NCBI RefSeq assembly: GCF_037860835.1 | Contig: NZ_JBBEOG010000004.1 | Coordinates: 310,001-374,000, forward strand | DNA length: 64,000 bases | DNA from: Aquipuribacter nitratireducens | Lineage (GTDB): Bacteria; Actinomycetota; Actinomycetes; Actinomycetales; JBBAYJ01 | Direction: 5' to 3' | Part shown: piece after piece, positions 25,160 through 33,939 of the stretch | Position numbering within the stretch: the first letter of the stretch is position 1 | Layout of the letters: every line of letters begins with the position of its first letter | Position numbers and translations under genes: made by a program | Notes under the pieces: model-generated | The model's database searches: none | Told to the model about the DNA's origin: nothing | What the model saw: the letters and a program-made list of their open reading frames with translations, nothing else

Positions 25160-25720
25160 GTGGGCGCGAGCGACACGGAGGCGGAGGAGGCGCGGCCGGA
25201 CAAGCGCATCGAGGCGCAGCGCCGGACGCACCGGCGTGAGGGTCGGCAGCTGCGCGTCGGCGAGAGCCGCGACGAGACCGAGGCGGAACGGCTCGACCGC
25301 AACTACAACGAGCTGCTCCAGGAGCTGCGCGTCACGCAGACCGGCACCCAGATCCTCTTCGCCTTCCTCCTCACCATCGCGTTCACGCGCGTGTTCGCGG
25401 ACTCCGACCGCTTCACGCACGTCGTGTACTCGATGACGCTCGTCGCGTGCGCCGTCGCGACCGCGTTCCTCATCGCGCCCGTCGCCCTCCACCGCACGCT
25501 CTTCCGGCGCGGGCTCAAGGAGGACATCGTCGTGTGGTCGAACCGCTTCGCGATCGTCGGCGTGTACGTCCTGCTCGGCGCGGTCCTCGGCGCGCTCGTG
25601 CTCGCCCTCGACGTCGTCCTCACCCGCGGCACGGCGATCACGATCTCGGCGGCCGTCGCGACCCTCACGGTCGGGTTGTGGGTCGTCCTGCCGGTGACCG
25701 TCCGCGTCCGCGAGCGCTGA
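25160..25720 (+). CDS. DUF6328-type membrane protein
   Basis: 186 residues. A strongly charged 50-residue N-terminus precedes RLDRNYNELLQELRVTQTGTQILFAFLLTIAF, which is characteristic of DUF6328. It then has four membrane helices (about 66-83, 92-115, 130-152, 158-180). Function unknown. Members are frequent in actinobacterial stress regions, consistent with the SigB-like promoter 35 bp upstream. The GTG at 25160 is preceded by only a weak purine-rich site. It converges with the amidohydrolase gene 6 bp away. Confidence 0.85.
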   Translation: MGASDTEAEEARPDKRIEAQRRTHRREGRQLRVGESRDETEAERLDRNYNELLQELRVTQTGTQILFAFLLTIAFTRVFADSDRFTHVVYSMTLVACAVATAFLIAPVALHRTLFRRGLKEDIVVWSNRFAIVGVYVLLGAVLGALVLALDVVLTRGTAITISAAVATLTVGLWVVLPVTVRVRER

Positions 25721-25726
25721 GCCGCC

Positions 25727-27400
25727 TCACGCCGTTCGCGCACCCGCGCACCACGTGCCGCGCACCTCGACGGCGTGCAGGTCGCGGGCGTCGACGGCGT
25801 GGGGGTCGGCCGACAGCCGGACGAGGTCGGCCTCGGCGCCGGGGCGCAGCACGCCCCGGTCGTCGGCGAACGCCTGGTAGGCGCTGCCCCGGCTGTACGC
25901 GTCGAGCGCCGTCGCCACGTCGAGGCGCTCGGCCGGCACGAACGGTGCACGGGCCGGTTCGTCGACGGGCCGCCGGGTCACGGCGACCTGGATCCCCTCG
26001 AGCGGGACGTGGCTCGTCACGGGCCAGTCCGACCCGAACGACACGTGGGCGCCGCTGCGCACGAGGGAGGCGAGCGGGTACTGCCGGGCGGTGCGGACCG
26101 GCCCGAGACGCGGCGCGGTGAGGTCGCGCTGGACGGGGTCCCAGGCCGCCCAGAGCGGCTCGCAGTTCGCGACGACGCCGAGCGCGGCGAGACGGGGCAG
26201 GTCGGCGGGGTCGACGAGCTGGACGTGGGCCAGCACCGCGCGCCGCGCGGGCAGCGGGCCCCGCGGGCGCAGCGACTCCAGGGCGTCCAGACCGAGCCGG
26301 ACCGCGGCGTCCCCGATGACGTGGAGGTGCGGCCGGAAGCCCGCCGCGGCGTACGCGGCGAGGGCCGCCCGCAGCTCCGGGCCCGACCACACCGGCAGGC
26401 CCCACCCCTCGGCGGGCCGGACGGCGGGGCCGCGCCCCGGGTGGGGGCACGCGCACGCGGCGCGGTCCCCGGGCAGCGGCAGGTAGGGCTCGAGCAGCGT
26501 CGCGGTGCCGCCCTCGAGCACCCCGTCGACGAACACCTTGACCGTGCGGGCGGTGAGGCGGGGGTGGGCGAGGCGGGCGACGTCGGCCGCGGCGTCCCGC
26601 ACGAGCGGCAGCTGCTCGCGCCAGCGGTCGGGGTCGAGGCGGATCGCGAGGTCGACGCGGGCGGCGAGCCGGTCCTGCCGGGCGGCCTCGAGCCACGCGG
26701 GCACGGTGTCGAGCTCGACCCACGCCTCCTGCAGCCACGTGACGCCACTCGCCGCCAGCGTCGCGGTCGCCTCCGCCACGGCGGCGACCCGCTCGGCGTC
26801 CGTCCGGGCCGGCAGGTGGGCGCGGACGAGGTCGCAGGCGTCCCACTCCCGCAGCGTCCCGAGCGGGCTGCCGTCGGCGCGGCGCACGATCCGGCCCCCC
26901 GCCGGCTCGGGCGTGGCGGCGTCGATGCCGCACCGGCGCAGCGCCTCGCTGTTGACCCACATCGTGTGGTGGTCCGTGGCGTCGAGCACGACCGGCCGGT
27001 CCGGCACGGCCGCGTCGAGGAGCCGGGCGTCGAGGTCCCCGCCCGGCGCGAGCACCGGGTCGTAGCGGCCGCCCACCACCCAGTCCGCGTCCGCGTGTGC
27101 CGCCGCCCACCGGGCGACCTCGGCGACGACGGCCTCGACGCTGCGCAGCCCCGACACCCGCGGACCCAGCCGCTCGAGGCCGGCGAAGAGGGCGTGGACG
27201 TGACCGTCGCCGAACGCGGGCAGCAGGGCGTCGCCGGCGAGGTCGACGACCTCGGCGCCCGGGGCCGTGCGCAGGGCGAGGGCGGCGTCGTCGAGCGCGA
27301 CGACCCGGTCGCCGCGCACGGCGAGAGCAGTCGAGGGCGCGAGCCCCGCGCCGGGCCGGACCGTGCCACCGGCGAAGACGGTCACGGCGACGGCGCTCAC
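25727..27400 (-). CDS. amidohydrolase family 3 protein (YtcJ-like)
   Basis: 557 residues. Composite beta-sandwich plus metal-dependent TIM barrel of the N-substituted formamide deformylase / YtcJ group. Metal motif GDGHVHALFA near residue 65, the barrel Lys in ARTVKVFVDGVLEGG, His in PHLHVIGDAA and LAHVQLV, and the terminal Asp in FGSDWPV are all present. It should hydrolyse an amide or ester bond in the cytosol; the substrate is unknown. It lies 9 bp after the FAD-Rieske gene and ends a four-gene operon starting at 30998. The GTG at 27400 has no clear ribosome-binding site. Confidence 0.92.
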   Translation of the reverse strand: MSAVAVTVFAGGTVRPGAGLAPSTALAVRGDRVVALDDAALALRTAPGAEVVDLAGDALLPAFGDGHVHALFAGLERLGPRVSGLRSVEAVVAEVARWAAAHADADWVVGGRYDPVLAPGGDLDARLLDAAVPDRPVVLDATDHHTMWVNSEALRRCGIDAATPEPAGGRIVRRADGSPLGTLREWDACDLVRAHLPARTDAERVAAVAEATATLAASGVTWLQEAWVELDTVPAWLEAARQDRLAARVDLAIRLDPDRWREQLPLVRDAAADVARLAHPRLTARTVKVFVDGVLEGGTATLLEPYLPLPGDRAACACPHPGRGPAVRPAEGWGLPVWSGPELRAALAAYAAAGFRPHLHVIGDAAVRLGLDALESLRPRGPLPARRAVLAHVQLVDPADLPRLAALGVVANCEPLWAAWDPVQRDLTAPRLGPVRTARQYPLASLVRSGAHVSFGSDWPVTSHVPLEGIQVAVTRRPVDEPARAPFVPAERLDVATALDAYSRGSAYQAFADDRGVLRPGAEADLVRLSADPHAVDARDLHAVEVRGTWCAGARTA

Positions 27401-27409
27401 GGGCGCACG

Positions 27410-29026
27410 CTAGCCCTCCTGGCTGCCTTCCCGGCTGCCTTCCTCGCTGCGCTCCTGGGCGGTCGGGCACGGCGGGAGGTCGCGGACGGCGGGGCCGTCG
27501 AGGACCTGCCCGTCGGGAGCGAACCGCGAGCCGTGGAGGGGGCAGTCCCACGAGCGCTCCGCGTCGTTCCACGACACGACCCCACCGAGGTGGGTGCAGA
27601 CCGCCGAGCGCTCGTGCGTCGTGCCGTCGACGGTGCTGATGCCGCACGGCACGCGACCCTTCTGGCGGCGCACCTCGCCGCCGCCCTCGACGGGCGCGGC
27701 GCCGTGGTCGGCGGTGCGCGCCGCCCGCGCCCAGCCGGCGGCGAGGTGGAGACCGACACCCGCGTTCATCGGCGCGGCACCGACGGCCTGGCTCAGCGCG
27801 GTCGGGCGCCACGGCGTCCACGGCCACGTCGCGGATCCACCCGAGCGTGCGGCGAGGACGCCCTCGGCGAGCTGCAGCGCCGCGGCGGTGCCACCCGTCA
27901 TGCCCCACTTGGCGAACCCACCGGCCCCGAGCACCCGCTCGCTGCCGGGGACGAGGGGCCCGACCCACGGCAGCCGGTCCGCCGTCGTGTAGTCCTGTGC
28001 CGCCCACGCGCCGGTGACGTCGACGACGTCGAAGTGCTGCCGGGCCCAGCGGTCGAGCTCGGCGAGGCGGTCCGAGGTCGCGCCGCCGCGACCCGTGACG
28101 TGGCCCTGCCCCCCGACGAGCACCTCCTCGGGCGCGGTCGCGGTGCGCAGCGAGCGGGTGGGGGAGTCGACCGACAGGTACATGCCGCGCGGGGCGGGGC
28201 CGGCGAGTCGCGCGCTCAGACACCACGAGCGGTGCGGCTCCGATCGCGCGAACAGGACGCTGCGGTCGAGGAACGGCAGGAGCGTCGCCACGACGACCCG
28301 CTCGGCGGCGATCCGGAACGGCGCCCCGCGCCACGTCCCCTCCAGCCGCACGGGGTTGCCGACGTGCACGTCGGTCACCCGCGCGCCGCTCACGAGCCGG
28401 ACGCAGCCCTCGTCCGCCCCGCCGCACGCCTCCCGCAGCAGGTGCTCGAGGTAGCGGACGGGGTGGATCTGCAGCTGGTCGGCGACGCGCACCAGCCCCG
28501 TGACGTCGAACGGCAGCTCGTCGGCGACGTCGTGCCACGTGGAGGCCACTCCCGTGGCGGCGAGTGCCTCGGCCTCCTTCTCCAGGGTCCGTCGCCCCGA
28601 GTCGCCGGTGGCGTACACGTGGTTGTCGCGGATCTCCCCGGTGCCCCGGGCGGCGGCCACCTCGGCCCGCACCCAGTCGAGGGCGCGGCTGCTCTCCTCC
28701 ACGTACCGGGCGGCGCCCTCGTCGCCGTGCCGGCCGCGCACCTCCTGCAGGTGGCTGCCCTGGAGCAGCGACACCTTGCCGCTCGTGCCGCCGGTCGTGC
28801 CCGCACCGGGCTCCCGTGCCTCGAGGAGCACGACGTCGACGCCGGACCGGCGCAGGAGCACCGCCGTCGTGAGCCCGGTGATGCCCGCGCCGACGACGAC
28901 GACCGGCGCGGACCCCGGCACGGGGGCGTCGGGGTCGTGCCCCTCGAGGGAGTCGGTCAGGCGCACCTCCCCCCACACGCGTCCGGTGGCGCGGGTCGTG
29001 CGGACGGGACGGTCGGCCGCTGTCAT
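27410..29026 (-). CDS. FAD-dependent oxidoreductase fused to a Rieske [2Fe-2S] domain
   Basis: 538 residues. DAO-type FAD domain (about 38-420) with dinucleotide motif VVVVGAGITGLTTAVLL, GGTSGKVSLLQG and YTTADRLPWVGPLV. The Rieske domain follows (about 440-525) with cluster ligands in AVCTHLGGVV and CPLHGSRF (C-x-H and C-x2-H, here spaced by 16). This DAO-Rieske fusion is widespread in actinobacteria; electron partner and substrate are unknown. The ATG at 29026 overlaps the universal stress protein stop by 4 bases. The tail has repeated Ser-x-Glu-Gly units. Confidence 0.93.
   Translation of the reverse strand: MTAADRPVRTTRATGRVWGEVRLTDSLEGHDPDAPVPGSAPVVVVGAGITGLTTAVLLRRSGVDVVLLEAREPGAGTTGGTSGKVSLLQGSHLQEVRGRHGDEGAARYVEESSRALDWVRAEVAAARGTGEIRDNHVYATGDSGRRTLEKEAEALAATGVASTWHDVADELPFDVTGLVRVADQLQIHPVRYLEHLLREACGGADEGCVRLVSGARVTDVHVGNPVRLEGTWRGAPFRIAAERVVVATLLPFLDRSVLFARSEPHRSWCLSARLAGPAPRGMYLSVDSPTRSLRTATAPEEVLVGGQGHVTGRGGATSDRLAELDRWARQHFDVVDVTGAWAAQDYTTADRLPWVGPLVPGSERVLGAGGFAKWGMTGGTAAALQLAEGVLAARSGGSATWPWTPWRPTALSQAVGAAPMNAGVGLHLAAGWARAARTADHGAAPVEGGGEVRRQKGRVPCGISTVDGTTHERSAVCTHLGGVVSWNDAERSWDCPLHGSRFAPDGQVLDGPAVRDLPPCPTAQERSEEGSREGSQEG
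27421..27456 (-). repeat. 12-bp tandem repeat at the gene end
   Basis: GGCTGCCTTCCC occurs twice (last base C then T), with a third, imperfect copy. It encodes the SEEG-SREG-SQEG tail of the FAD-Rieske protein. Confidence 0.7.
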
Positions 29027-29952
29027 GCGGCGGGGGTACCCGCAGGTGTCTCCGACCATGCGGGCGAGCGGACGACGAGCACGGCGCACGGCGTCTGGTG
29101 CAGCACCGCCCGGCTCACCGACCCCAGCAGCAGCGCGTGGAGACCACCGTGGCCCTTCGAGCCGACGACGAGCAGCCGGGCGGCGCCGGCCTTGCGGCGC
29201 AGCACCTCGGCGGCGGGGTCCGCCTCCACCTGCACGTCGACCGACGCCAGCGACTCGACGCCGGCCTGCTCGACGAGCCGGGCGAGCAGGCGCCGGACGT
29301 CCGCGACCCGCTGCCGCTCGGCCGCGACGGCGAGGCCGTCCGGCTCCACGCGGGTGGGCAGCGGCGGCACGGCGGAGACGACCTGCAGCGAGGTGCCCTG
29401 GCGGGCGGCCTCGGCGCGGGCGTGCGCGAGCACGCTCCACGACGCCGCGGAGCCGTCGACGCCCGCCACGACCGCACCGTCGTGGCGGGCGTCGCGGGGC
29501 ACCACGAGCACCGGGCACGGCGCGTGGGTCGCGACACCCGTGCTCGTCGAGCCGAGGAGCCACCGCTCCACCCGGCCCTGCCCGCGCGTCCCGACGACGA
29601 GCAGGTCGTCCGGGCGTGCGAGCTGCAGGAGGACCGAGCTCGGCGTGCCGGCGGCGACGTGCTGGGACACGTCCCCCAGCGGCAGGTGCTCGACCGCGCT
29701 CGCCATCGCGTCGGCGGCGTGGCCGCGGGCCAGGGCCTCGATCTCCGGGTAGAGCTCGTACGCGAACGCGACGGGCTCGGCGGCCGTCACCACGACGAGC
29801 GGAGCCTCCGCCCAGCCGGCGCGGGCGACGGCCTCGCGCAGCGCCGCGCGGGACTCGGGCGAGCCGTCGTAGCCGACGACGACACGACGCGGTCGCACGT
29901 CGAGGGGCAGGTGCCCGCCCGGGACGGGGAGCGGGTCGACGAGCGTGCTCAT
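29023..29952 (-). CDS. tandem universal stress protein (second)
   Basis: 309 residues, two UspA domains (about 20-155 and 158-300). Start motifs are RVVVGYDGSPES and GAVVAGVDGSAAS; nucleotide-binding loops GTRGQGRVERWLLGS and GSKGHGGLHALLLGS end each domain. Like the protein at 2724 it should bind ATP. It sits in an operon between an Acg-type nitroreductase and a FAD-Rieske enzyme, overlapping each by 4 bases. This grouping resembles the hypoxia/dormancy regulon of mycobacteria. Confidence 0.94.
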   Translation of the reverse strand: MSTLVDPLPVPGGHLPLDVRPRRVVVGYDGSPESRAALREAVARAGWAEAPLVVVTAAEPVAFAYELYPEIEALARGHAADAMASAVEHLPLGDVSQHVAAGTPSSVLLQLARPDDLLVVGTRGQGRVERWLLGSTSTGVATHAPCPVLVVPRDARHDGAVVAGVDGSAASWSVLAHARAEAARQGTSLQVVSAVPPLPTRVEPDGLAVAAERQRVADVRRLLARLVEQAGVESLASVDVQVEADPAAEVLRRKAGAARLLVVGSKGHGGLHALLLGSVSRAVLHQTPCAVLVVRSPAWSETPAGTPAA

Positions 29953-30998
29953 GAGCGGGGGCTCCCCTCGGTCGTGGCGTGCGGGGCGGGGTCGAGGACG
30001 TCCGCCAGGGGGCGCCGTGGCGGGATGCGCACGTCGACGAGCGGGCGGCCGAGCCGCAGCACGAGCTGCGCGTGACCCGGCAGGCCCGCGAGGGCGCTCA
30101 CGTCGTCGCGGGTGACCCGCTGCTGCGTGGCCTGGTCCGCGAAGGTCGCGACGACACCGGCCGCCGTCGCCTCGAGCCACACCCGCTCGAGCGCCAGGCC
30201 GGCGACGGCGTGGTCCCGGCGGCCGTCGCCCGGTGTCATGAGCACCACCGTCGTGCTCGCCTCGACCTCGTCCCGGACCGGGGAGCCGGTGAGGCGGGAC
30301 ACGTGCCCGACCTCACGGACGATGGAGTCGGTCGGGTACGGCGTGGTGCCGAGGGACGCGAGGAGGATCCCGTCCGTGGGGTGCGGCTCGTGGTGGCCGC
30401 GCGGCGGGCGCAGCCACGACCGCGTCTCGGCGAGCAGGCGGGGGTTGCGCTCCTGCTCGTGCGCGGCCCGGACGAGGAGCCGGGCGAGCCGGTGGCGGCC
30501 GAGGTCGTCGAGCACCACGAGGCGGGCGCCGACGTCGGCGGCCACCGCCCGCAGCGCGTCGAGGAGCTCGGGGCCGAGGTCGCCGCGGGCGTGCAGCCGC
30601 CGGTGGGTGCGCCGCACGGCCACGGCCCGGGCGAGCGCCCGGTCCCACTCCGTCGCCTCCCGCGGTCCCGTGACGAGGACGTCGGCGACGGCCGCCGCGC
30701 GGGGTCCGTCGGGCAGCAGCCGGGTGCTCGTGCGGACGCCGAGGCCGGCGGCCGCGATCGCGGCGTTCGCGGCCGCGGCCCCGCACGAGATGGTGCGGAG
30801 CCGGGCGTCCGGGTCGAGCACCGGCAGCGCGCGCGCGTCGTCGACCGCGACGCGCAGGCCGTCGGGCAGGCGTCGCAGGACCCACGGCTGGGTGTTGTGG
30901 ACCGACGGCGCCCACCGCGCCGCCTCGGCCATCGCCTCGACGACGGCGTCCGCGGCGTCGACGTCGGTCGTCCCCCTCGGGCTGGTCGTGCTGATCAC
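29949..30998 (-). CDS. Acg-family FMN-binding nitroreductase-like protein
   Basis: 349 residues, two tandem nitroreductase-fold halves as in M. tuberculosis Acg (Rv2032). Marks are MAEAARWAPSVHNTQPW near residue 25, VAVRRTHRRLHA, and GLALERVWLEATAAGVVATF near the end. Acg proteins bind FMN, lack ordinary nitroreductase activity and are among the most strongly DosR-induced genes. The GTG at 30998 was chosen because GGAGGT lies 7 bases upstream. First gene of the four-gene operon; a DosR-like palindrome lies 63 bp upstream. Confidence 0.9.
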   Translation of the reverse strand: MISTTSPRGTTDVDAADAVVEAMAEAARWAPSVHNTQPWVLRRLPDGLRVAVDDARALPVLDPDARLRTISCGAAAANAAIAAAGLGVRTSTRLLPDGPRAAAVADVLVTGPREATEWDRALARAVAVRRTHRRLHARGDLGPELLDALRAVAADVGARLVVLDDLGRHRLARLLVRAAHEQERNPRLLAETRSWLRPPRGHHEPHPTDGILLASLGTTPYPTDSIVREVGHVSRLTGSPVRDEVEASTTVVLMTPGDGRRDHAVAGLALERVWLEATAAGVVATFADQATQQRVTRDDVSALAGLPGHAQLVLRLGRPLVDVRIPPRRPLADVLDPAPHATTEGSPRS

Positions 30999-31042
30999 GT
31001 CGTCCACCTCCGTGCGGCTGCCCCTCGTCCCAGGGTGCGCCG

Positions 31043-31059
31043 GGGGGGCGCGACCCCCC
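31043..31059 (-). terminator. G/C hairpin after the metallophosphatase gene
   Basis: GGGGGG-CGCGA-CCCCCC lies 7 bases past the stop of the upstream gene and before the Acg gene. It may end the LLM/metallophosphatase transcript, although it also falls inside the presumed Acg promoter region. Confidence 0.45.
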
Positions 31060-31060
31060 A

Positions 31061-31074
31061 GGGACCTAGGTCCC
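31061..31074. promoter_or_regulatory. DosR/DevR-like palindrome
   Basis: GGGACCTAGGTCCC, a perfect 14-bp palindrome matching the DosR-box core GGGACY-NN-RGTCCC. It is 63 bp upstream of the Acg start and contains the TAG stop of the metallophosphatase gene (31066-31068). It shares GGGACC and GTCCC with the site at 2627. Confidence 0.6.
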
Positions 31075-31587
31075 GCGCAGGGGGAGCGCGACGAGCCGTA
31101 CGTCGTCGAGGACACCGTCGCGGACGGTCGCGGTCACGTACGTGCACCGCGGCTGCCGGCGCCGGTCCGTGGGGGAGCCCGGGTTGAGCAGGCGCAGACC
31201 GGACGGCGTCACGGTGTCCCACGGGATGTGGCTGTGGCCGAAGACGAGGACGTCCGCAGGGTCCGGCGAGCCGGCACCGAACCGGGCGTCGCAGCGGGTC
31301 TCGCGGCCCGCCGCGGCCCCGGTCTCGTGGACGACGGCGACCCGGAGCCCCGCCAGGTCGGCGCGTGCGGCCTCGGGCAGCCGCGCCCGCAGCGCGGGTC
31401 CGTCGTTGTTGCCGTGGACGGCGACGAGCCGGCGGGCCCGCTCCGCCATCTCGTCGAGCAGGCCGACGTCCACCCAGTCACCGGCGTGGACGACGACGTC
31501 GGCGGAGGCGACGGCGTCCCACACCTCGTCCGGCAGCCGTCGTGCCCGCGCAGGGACGTGCGTGTCGGCGAGGAGCAGGAGGCGCAC
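31066..31587 (-). CDS. metallophosphoesterase (YfcE/MJ0936 type)
   Basis: 173 residues. Calcineurin-like phosphoesterase with the full metal motif set: LLLADTHVP, VVHAGDWVD, VHGNNDGP, VVHETG and VFGHSHIP, ending LLNPGSPTDRR. Such small enzymes hydrolyse phosphodiesters in vitro with Mn2+; the natural substrate is unknown. The GTG at 31587 has AGGAG 8 bases upstream and lies 5 bp after the stop of the LLM-type gene, so the two are probably co-translated. The stop codon lies inside the DosR-like palindrome. Confidence 0.93.
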   Translation of the reverse strand: MRLLLLADTHVPARARRLPDEVWDAVASADVVVHAGDWVDVGLLDEMAERARRLVAVHGNNDGPALRARLPEAARADLAGLRVAVVHETGAAAGRETRCDARFGAGSPDPADVLVFGHSHIPWDTVTPSGLRLLNPGSPTDRRRQPRCTYVTATVRDGVLDDVRLVALPLRGT

Positions 31588-31592
31588 GGTGG

Positions 31593-32558
31593 TCAGCTCC
31601 TGCCGAGGGCCCTCACCCGGTCGACGAGCTGCTCCCCGGCGACGTCGAGGAACCCGTGCGCGTCCGGGCCGACGTCCATCAGCACGAGGCGGTCGTACCC
31701 CGCCTCGACGTACGGCCGGGCCTGCTCGACGTGCGCGTCGAGGTCGGGGCCGCACGAGAACTGCCCGCGGACGTCGTCGAGGGTGACCGTGCCGCTGGCG
31801 GCGTCGAAGTTGACGGGGTTCGGCAGCTCCGCCATCACCTTCCAGCCCGACAGCGTCCACCGGGACGTGCGGTGCGCCTCCTCGGCGGCTGCCTCCTCGC
31901 TCGCGCCGTAGGCGAGCGGGACCTCGGCGTAGGCCGGGCCGGTGCCCCCGGCCTCGCGGAAGGTCTCGAGCAGCGACGCCTCGGGCTCGGTGACGAAGAG
32001 CCCGTCGCCCTTGTCGGCGGCGAGCCGTGCCGCCTGGGGTCCGCCCGCGGCGACGGCGATCGGGACAGGGGTCTCCGGCAGGTCGAAGACGCGGGCGTCC
32101 TCGAGCGTGAGGTACTGCCCGTCGTACGACTGGTAGCCGCCCTCGAAGAGCCGGTGGATGATCTCCAGCGCCTCCACGAGCATGCGGTGGCGGACGCCGA
32201 CGGACGGCCACCCCCCGCCGACGACGTGCTCGTTGAGCCGCTCCCCCGCGCCGATGCCGAGCGTGAACCGCCCGTCGGACAGCAGTGCGGTGGTCGCGGC
32301 CGCCTGGGCGACGACCGCCGGGTGGTACCGGATGATCGGGCACGTGACGCCGGTCGCGAGGCCGATGCGTTCCGTGCGCGCCGCGAGCGTGCCGAGCATC
32401 GTCCACGTGAAGCCGCTGTGCCCCTGCTCCTCCAGCCACGGGTGGTAGTGGTCGCTGAGCTCGACGAAGTCGAAGCCCGCCTGCTCGGCGTGGACCCCCA
32501 GCTCGACGATCTCCTTCGGGTCGTGACCCTCGGTCGCGAGCTTGTAGCCGACCTGCAT
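31593..32558 (-). CDS. F420-dependent LLM-class oxidoreductase
   Basis: 321 residues, luciferase-like TIM barrel. Motifs of the F420 group are visible: VGYKLATEGHDP, FVELSDHYHPWLEEQGHSGF, RIGLATGVTCPIIRYHPA and LGIGAGERLNEHVVG. It is close to the TIGR03557 family and distantly to F420-dependent glucose-6-phosphate dehydrogenase. It would transfer hydride to or from F420; substrate unknown. The ATG at 32558 has AAGGA upstream. Two more probable F420 enzymes occur in the window (38994, 46726). Confidence 0.92.
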   Translation of the reverse strand: MQVGYKLATEGHDPKEIVELGVHAEQAGFDFVELSDHYHPWLEEQGHSGFTWTMLGTLAARTERIGLATGVTCPIIRYHPAVVAQAAATTALLSDGRFTLGIGAGERLNEHVVGGGWPSVGVRHRMLVEALEIIHRLFEGGYQSYDGQYLTLEDARVFDLPETPVPIAVAAGGPQAARLAADKGDGLFVTEPEASLLETFREAGGTGPAYAEVPLAYGASEEAAAEEAHRTSRWTLSGWKVMAELPNPVNFDAASGTVTLDDVRGQFSCGPDLDAHVEQARPYVEAGYDRLVLMDVGPDAHGFLDVAGEQLVDRVRALGRS

Positions 32559-32670
32559 GCCGTCGTCCTTCCCTCGTGTGCCTCCGCACGGGGTACCCGG
32601 CCCCGGCCGGTCCCACGCGTCCCGCAGCCGACGGGTCGGCGGGCGCGTGCGGACCCCTCCCGCCGTGGGT

Positions 32671-33939
32671 ATGAACACCTGCATGGTCGACGCCGTCCTC
32701 GCCGCGACGGGGGTGCTCGGACTGACCGTGGCCGCGCTGTCGGGGCGGCTGCGGCGCCTGCCCGTGTCCACCGCCGTGCTCGGCCTGCTCGCCGGGGTCC
32801 TGCTCGGTCCGGCGGTCCTCGGCGTCGTCGACCTCGGCACCGTCCTCGACCGGCACCCGCTCGTGCTCGAGCTCACCCGCGTGCTGCTCGCCGTGTCCGT
32901 CATGGGTGTCGCGCTGCGGTTCCCCCTCGCGGAGCTGCGCCGCCTCGCGTGGCCGTCAGCGCTCCTCGTCCTCGTCGCCATGCCGATCATGGCGTTGTCG
33001 ACGGCGGCCGTCGCCTGGCTCACCCTCGGCGCCGGTCTGTCGGTCTCGCTCCTCGTCGGCGCGGCGCTGTGCCCCACCGACCCCGTCCTCGCGACGAGCG
33101 CCGTCACGGGCAAGGAGGCGGAGCGCACGCTGCCGCTGCGGGAGCGTGTGCTCGTCTCGGCGGAGTCCGGGGCCAACGACGGCCTCGCCCTGCCGGTCGT
33201 GCTCGTCGCCCTCGGGGTCGCCGCCGGCCCCCTCGCCGGCGACGGGCTCGCACCCGTCGGGGAGGCGGTGGCGCGCTCGCTCGTCGAGGTGGTGGGGGGC
33301 GTGCTGCTCGGTGCGGTCGCAGGTTGGCTCGGCGCCCGGGCGCTGCGCGCGGGCGAGGCCCACGGCGCGAGCGAGCCGGGCCCCACACTGTTCTTCACCC
33401 TGCTGCTCGGACTCGCGGTCCTCGGGGCCGGCGGCCTGCTCCACGTCGCCGACGTCCTCGCGGTCTTCGTCGCCGGGCTCACGTTCAACCTCGTCTCGAC
33501 GGGCACCGAGCGGGACAACGCCATCCCGGTCGACGAGAGCGTCGACAGGTTCGGGCTCCTGCCGGTGTTCCTGCTCGTCGGGGCGCTGCTGCCGTGGCGG
33601 GAGTGGGCGGAGCTCGGGTGGCGGGGCGTCGCCCTCGTGGTGGGCGTCCTGCTGCTGCGCCGGCTGCCGGTCGTGCTGCTGCTGCGGCGCCCGCTCGGGC
33701 TGTCGTGGGCGGGAGCCGGCTACGTCGGCTGGTTCGGTCCCGTCGGCGTGAGCGCGCTCCTCTACCTCACGCTGGAGGCCGAGCGCCTCGGCAGGCAGGA
33801 GACGGTGCTGGCCGCCGGGGTGCTCGTCGTGGCGGCGAGCACCGTCGTCTCCGGTGTCAGCGTCCCGATCGGCCTCCGCTGGTACCGGCGTGTCGCAGGC
33901 CCGCCAGCGCGGAGCCGTCTCCCTTCTGCTGGTGGGTGA
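32671..33939 (+). CDS. cation:proton antiporter (CPA1, NhaP-like)
   Basis: 422 residues with about 12 membrane helices. The ion-binding motif ALCPTDPVLATSAV and the downstream ESGANDGLALP are the standard CPA1 features for Na+/H+ (or K+/H+) exchange. There is no C-terminal regulatory domain. Starts at 32671 and 32683 are both possible ATGs with weak ribosome-binding sites; the longer is given. Its last 83 bp overlap the 3' end of the reverse-strand YetF-like gene, so the two transcripts are antisense to each other. Confidence 0.92.
   Translation: MNTCMVDAVLAATGVLGLTVAALSGRLRRLPVSTAVLGLLAGVLLGPAVLGVVDLGTVLDRHPLVLELTRVLLAVSVMGVALRFPLAELRRLAWPSALLVLVAMPIMALSTAAVAWLTLGAGLSVSLLVGAALCPTDPVLATSAVTGKEAERTLPLRERVLVSAESGANDGLALPVVLVALGVAAGPLAGDGLAPVGEAVARSLVEVVGGVLLGAVAGWLGARALRAGEAHGASEPGPTLFFTLLLGLAVLGAGGLLHVADVLAVFVAGLTFNLVSTGTERDNAIPVDESVDRFGLLPVFLLVGALLPWREWAELGWRGVALVVGVLLLRRLPVVLLLRRPLGLSWAGAGYVGWFGPVGVSALLYLTLEAERLGRQETVLAAGVLVVAASTVVSGVSVPIGLRWYRRVAGPPARSRLPSAGG

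Noticed and set aside
25775-29752. Forward open frame of more than 1300 codons
   Set aside because: It lies opposite the amidohydrolase, FAD-Rieske and universal stress protein genes, which carry catalytic motifs.
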